Of a stretch of DNA of 22,157 nt, positions 18,621 to 22,157 are shown one piece after another (positions within the stretch are counted from its first letter, which is position 1; the number at the start of each line of letters is the position of its first letter). The notes under the pieces were generated by a model that saw only the letters and a program-made list of their open reading frames with translations, was not told the DNA's origin and did not search any database. Origin of the DNA: Calycina herbarum (Eukaryota; Ascomycota; Leotiomycetes; Helotiales; Pezizellaceae); assembly GCA_001414485.1 (NCBI GenBank), contig LLEY01000337.1, forward strand, positions 1 through 22,157. Reading direction: 5' to 3'. A program made the position numbers and the translations under genes.

Positions 18621-18718
18621 ATATCTAAAGAGTACTCGGTCTACCGACCTTCGTATAAAACGTAACTTTACGTAATCCTAAGAACTACCTCGGTAATCAC
18701 CTTAGAGAATACGTAGAT

Positions 18719-18820
18719 CTATAACGAAAGATATAACGAGAGCTATAGTAAGACTTCAGCTCCTTATAGCTTATACGTACTATAACGAAAGCTATAACGA
18801 AGAGCTATAAACGAGACTTC
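18719..18820. repeat. Imperfect direct repeat of about 40 bp, two copies
   Basis: CTATAACGAAAG...GAGAGCTATAGTAAGACTTC (18719-18757) recurs as CTATAACGAAAG...GAGCTATAAACGAGACTTC (18780-18820). Each copy itself holds two or three CTATAACGA motifs. The second copy ends exactly where unit A4 begins. Confidence 0.7.
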
Positions 18821-19343
18821 TTATAATAATATATTAGTATCTAGTATACTTAGACATAAGTGCTTAAGTGTATATAGACCTAAAAGTTAAGCTTAGTCAG
18901 AATACCACGTGACCTCGCGGTTCTGATGTGTCTAGAGCACTCTAGAGCAACGCGTTAAGTTTTATATATTAATTACATATACTTCCGCATACGTATTCCG
19001 TTTACGGAAGTGGCGTTTTGTAGCGTATTCCGCATACGTATATATAAAGAGTCCTTTATACACCGCATACGTATTCCGAATACGTATATACAAAGAGTCC
19101 TTTGTACACCGCATACGTATTCCGAATACGTATATACAAAGAGGCCTTTGTACACCGTATACGTATTCCGCATACGTATATACAAAAGAGTCCTTTGTAC
19201 ACATGTGTATATAACTAGGTCCTGGGACGTCTACCCAGGACACACACACATACACACATATACACATACACATACATATATATATATTTATACCCTTGAC
19301 TTCTGCCTTCTGCCTTCTGTCCTCTTACGTAACTATTTTAACA
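18821..19343 (+). repeat. LTR-like unit A4 (forward)
   Basis: It starts TTATAATAATATATTAGTAT, the exact complement of the A2 far end, and ends ATTTTAACA at 19343. It contains the CACGTG hairpin, AACGCGTTAAG, four 46-bp repeats, hairpin and CA microsatellite. Gypsy pol sequence follows at 19344. The five bases after it (AATAG) are not found directly before it, so no target duplication is evident. Confidence 0.75.
19021..19200 (+). repeat. 46-bp tandem repeat array, four units (A4)
   Basis: The (G)TCCTTT cores lie at 19051, 19097, 19143 and 19190. The last spacing is 47 because of an extra A. This array has two fewer units than A2 and A3. Confidence 0.92.
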
Positions 19344-19419
19344 AATAGACAGTTCTCTGTTTTTAGTTTCTACGTTAGTTAATAAAGAATGTTTTATAAA
19401 AACTCTTCTTAACTCTAGA

Positions 19420-21901
19420 TATTTATTATATAGACTTATTAGCTCCTCCTTTACTATCTAGAATAACCTTTAGCGTATTCCTATCTCTTCTTAAGAGCTC
19501 TCTAGCTTTAATACTCTCTTAGAAGACATAGTAATAGAAGTCGCCGCTATCTCTTTAGATATTAATAGATACTACGAAGCTAGGTCGTTTCTCTATATTG
19601 TTCCTTACTTAGAATTAAATAATATAATTCTAAGCCTCCTCTAGATTATTAAATAAGACGCTCGAATTAATAGTTCTACTTCTAAATACTTTATCTTCTT
19701 AACGAATACGCTTATATAAATTAAGCTAAAAGGCTAGAAGCCGGCTGCTATATAAATTCCTCTGTCGATTACTAGCCTGTCTTTATAAGAGCCTTCTAAA
19801 TAATAATAAATAAGTCTCGTTGAAATATATAAGTATTCTTAGCTAGCTTATAAGATATTACTAAAGTACTTAAAAAGACGAAGAAGACGAAGACAGATTC
19901 TTAAACGAAGCTACTACTACAGTTTTAGGATTATCTTAGCGCTTTTTACTTAAAAGACTTAGATAAAGTATCTTCTTTATAAGGCGATAGAATAGACTAC
20001 TAGATCGAACTTACGAAGGAAGATAGAAAGGAAGCTACGGTTCCTTAGAGACTACTCTATAATATATCTTTAGATAAACTTCTTATTCTTCGAAGAACGC
20101 TTATAGAGTATATAGATAAAGGCTATATTCGAGTTAGTAACTCTTCTGCTACTGCCTCTATACTCTTTATATAAGAGCTAGAAGAAGATCTACGGTTTTA
20201 TATTAATTACTATATACTAAGCAAAGTTATATAAAAAGACTAGTACCTACTTCCTCTAGTCTACGAAACCTTATAATAAGCTAGTAAGGTAAGATAGTAT
20301 ATAAAACTTAATATAAGCTAGGCTTTTTATAGAATTAAGATTATAAAAGAAGACGAATAGAAGACAGCTTTTTATATAAGATATAGATTAATAAATAGCT
20401 AGTTACTCTTTTTAAACTTGTAAATATACTAAGTACGTTCTAAAAATACGTTAACTAGATACTATAAAAATACCTTAATAACTTCTACTCTACTTATATA
20501 GACGATATTCTAATCTTTATAGACAGAACCCTCGAAGAATACAAGGAATAAGTTAAGCGTATTCTAAAAGAGCTTAAAGATATAAGACTCTTTCTCGATA
20601 TTAATAAATATAAATTCTTAGTTATATAGACGAAGTATCTAGGGTTTATCCTTAACGTTAACTTAGAGGTAGAAATAGATCTAGAAAAGATAAGAGCAAT
20701 CCTAGACTAAGAAGTACCTATAATAGTTAAAGCTATATAAAGCTTTCTTAGCTTTATAAACTTCTACTAAAACTTTATTAAAGACTATTCTAATATTATA
20801 AGACCTCTTATAGAACTTACTTATAAAGAACACGTGTTTACGTAGATAAACGAATATTAAGATATCTTTAAACGACTTAAGCACGTATTTACTATAGCCC
20901 TAGCTCTTATACGATTCGAGTACGAAAGATAAACGATTATAGAAATAGACTCTTCTAGCTAGTATATTAGTAGCGTGCTTATATAATATAACGACGAAGG
21001 ACTCTTATAACTCTATACCTTCTTTTTAAAAAATAACTTATCTACTAAATATAATTATAAAATCTATAATAAAGAGATACTAGCTATTATATAGTGTTTA
21101 GAGGCTTAGAATCCCGAGTTATAAAGCGTAGATAGCTTTAAAATTTAAATAGATTATAAGAACCTCGAGTACTTTATATAGTTTAGAAGCTTATAAAACG
21201 ACAAATACGATAGTCTCTAGCTCTTTCAAAGTATAACTTTACTATTACGTATATTAAAGAGAAAGATAATATTTAAGTAGACGCTCTTTTATAATAAGAA
21301 TAAGATATACTAGATAACGCTATAGACGAACGAATCGATTATTATATAAAGTAACTACTTAAGTTTATAAACGAAGAAGAACAGATTCTAAGGATTATAA
21401 AAGCAAACCTAGTATAGATATAAGAAGCTATATAGGCGTAAGAGATAGTCCTAGATAACGAAAAGACTCTCTAAGAACTCTAGATAATAGCTAAGAAAGT
21501 AGACGCTAATCTTTAAGTAATAAAGGACGTTATATAATAAGGTAAAAGAACGTTCTCTACTAGCTTAAAGCTTAAGATATCGATGTCTAAATATATAATT
21601 ACAAACGAAGGAAAGCTAAGGTTCTAGGACCGGTTATAGGTTTTAAATAACGAAGAACTACGTACGAAAATAATCTAATCTATATACGATTCTAAGCTCT
21701 ATAGTTACCCTAGACGAGAAAACATAGTCTAGATTCTCTTACGATAATACTTCTAGTCTTAGATATTATAAGACGTTCGAAGGTTTATACGAAATTATAA
21801 CGCTTATAGAAGGAATAAGGCTTAGAGAGACGTACGATAAGGATTCCTAAAGCTACTACTAGTTCTAAACCGAATCTAGAGCGAAATTTTAATAGACTTT
21901 A
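19420..21901 (+). pseudogene. pol: Ty3/gypsy Pol remnant: protease, RT, RNase H, integrase zinc domain
   Basis: A second, more decayed gypsy pol, of the Tf2-like type. Protease-region motifs are YIVPYLELNNIILSLL (about 19597-19645; the usual form is D-x-I-L-G) and DARINSSTSKYFIFL. The RT opens with YNISLDKLLILRRTLIEYID (about 20056-20115), then KGYIRVSNSSATAS, and carries the active site YIDDILIF (about 20498-20520). RNase H follows (EIDSSS, YNYKIYNKEILAII, IDYKNLEYF), with a one-base frameshift near 21180-21190, since the frame resumes at RQIR...SKYNFTIT. The integrase zinc-binding region ends in QDVRRFIRNYNAYRRNKA, where Cys and His are mostly Tyr, and WSEIxIDFM-type sequence is cut by unit A5 at 21902. 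Stops number several tens, nearly all TAA/TAG. Confidence 0.85.
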
Positions 21902-22157
21902 TGTTAAAATGGTCACGTAAGAGGGCAGAAGGCAGAAGTCAAGGGTATAAATTATGTGTATATGTGTGTGTGTATATGTGTGTGTGTATGTGTGTGTGTG
22001 TATGTGTGTGTGTATATGTGTCCTGGGTAAACATCCCAGGACCTAGTTATATACACATGTGTATAAAGGACTCTTTGTATATACGCATTCGGAATACGTA
22101 TGCGGTGTACAAAGGACTCTTTGTATATACGTATACGGAATACGTATGCGGTGTACA
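21902..22157 (-). repeat. LTR-like unit A5 (reverse, cut by window end)
   Basis: TGTTAAAATGGTCACGTAAG border, GGCAGAAGGCAGAAG, TATAAATT, TG microsatellite (about 21955-22019), hairpin (22021-22041) and two 46-bp units starting at 22065 and 22111. It interrupts gypsy integrase just after the first catalytic region (IDFM). It is oriented opposite to A4, so the pair encloses the pol remnant. Confidence 0.8.
22065..22157 (-). repeat. 46-bp tandem repeat array (A5, partial)
   Basis: Two complete units (22065, 22111) are visible before the window ends. Confidence 0.92.

Noticed and set aside
20702..20884. Minus-strand open frame inside the gypsy pol
   Set aside because: It is antisense to the RT/RNase H connection of the plus-strand pol remnant.

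Overview
The window looks like a transposon graveyard in an AT-rich compartment of a filamentous ascomycete (Pezizomycotina). No host gene, tRNA or rRNA is recognisable. Every long coding trace is a transposable element: Ty3/gypsy with chromodomain, Ty1/copia gag, a Tad1-type LINE and two Fot1/pogo transposases. Most are riddled with in-frame TAG and TAA stops at positions expected to be Gln or Trp. CA and TG dinucleotides are scarce and TA abundant in the decayed stretches while CG survives, which is the signature of repeat-induced point mutation (RIP), a process known only in fungi. I infer the organism group from RIP and element types; the species cannot be named. || Layout: 1-283 end of an LTR-like unit A1; 284-2170 decayed gypsy leader and gag; 2174-3910 minus-strand pogo element; 3911-4530 LTR-like A2 (reverse); 4564-7758 gypsy pol in one continuous frame with stops, then polypurine tract and 3' LTR (7754-7935); 7936-8273 N-terminal fragment of a second pogo transposase; about 8274-14050 a near full-length minus-strand Tad1-like LINE (3' tail, ORF2, ORF1, 5' UTR); 14050-14350 gypsy integrase core; 14381-16026 a foldback-like structure in which two inverted B units enclose a copia gag; 16029-16698 LTR-like A3 (reverse) nested in the B2 flank with an 8-10 bp direct repeat on each side; 16725-17525 gypsy integrase C-terminus and chromodomain; 17530-18620 its decayed 3' region; 18821-19343 LTR-like A4 (forward); 19420-21901 gypsy protease-RT-RNase H-integrase zinc domain; 21902-22157 LTR-like A5 (reverse, cut by the window edge). 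|| The most unusual element is the A unit (five copies). From one end it has the border TGTTAAAAT, a TG-rich microsatellite, a 7-bp-arm hairpin, an array of exact 46-bp repeats each containing two small palindromes, then further hairpins. Copy number of the 46-mer varies between units (six, six, four, and two truncated arrays). A and B units occur in inverted pairs whose TG/CA borders face inward onto retrotransposon pieces (284-3910, 14867-15487, 19344-21901). They keep many CA/TG dinucleotides, unlike what they enclose, so they seem younger than the RIP episode or protected from it. || Nothing here is likely to make a functional protein. The LINE is the best preserved element, with recognisable endonuclease, YADD reverse transcriptase, RNase H and C-terminal Cys/His region, but it too carries stops.
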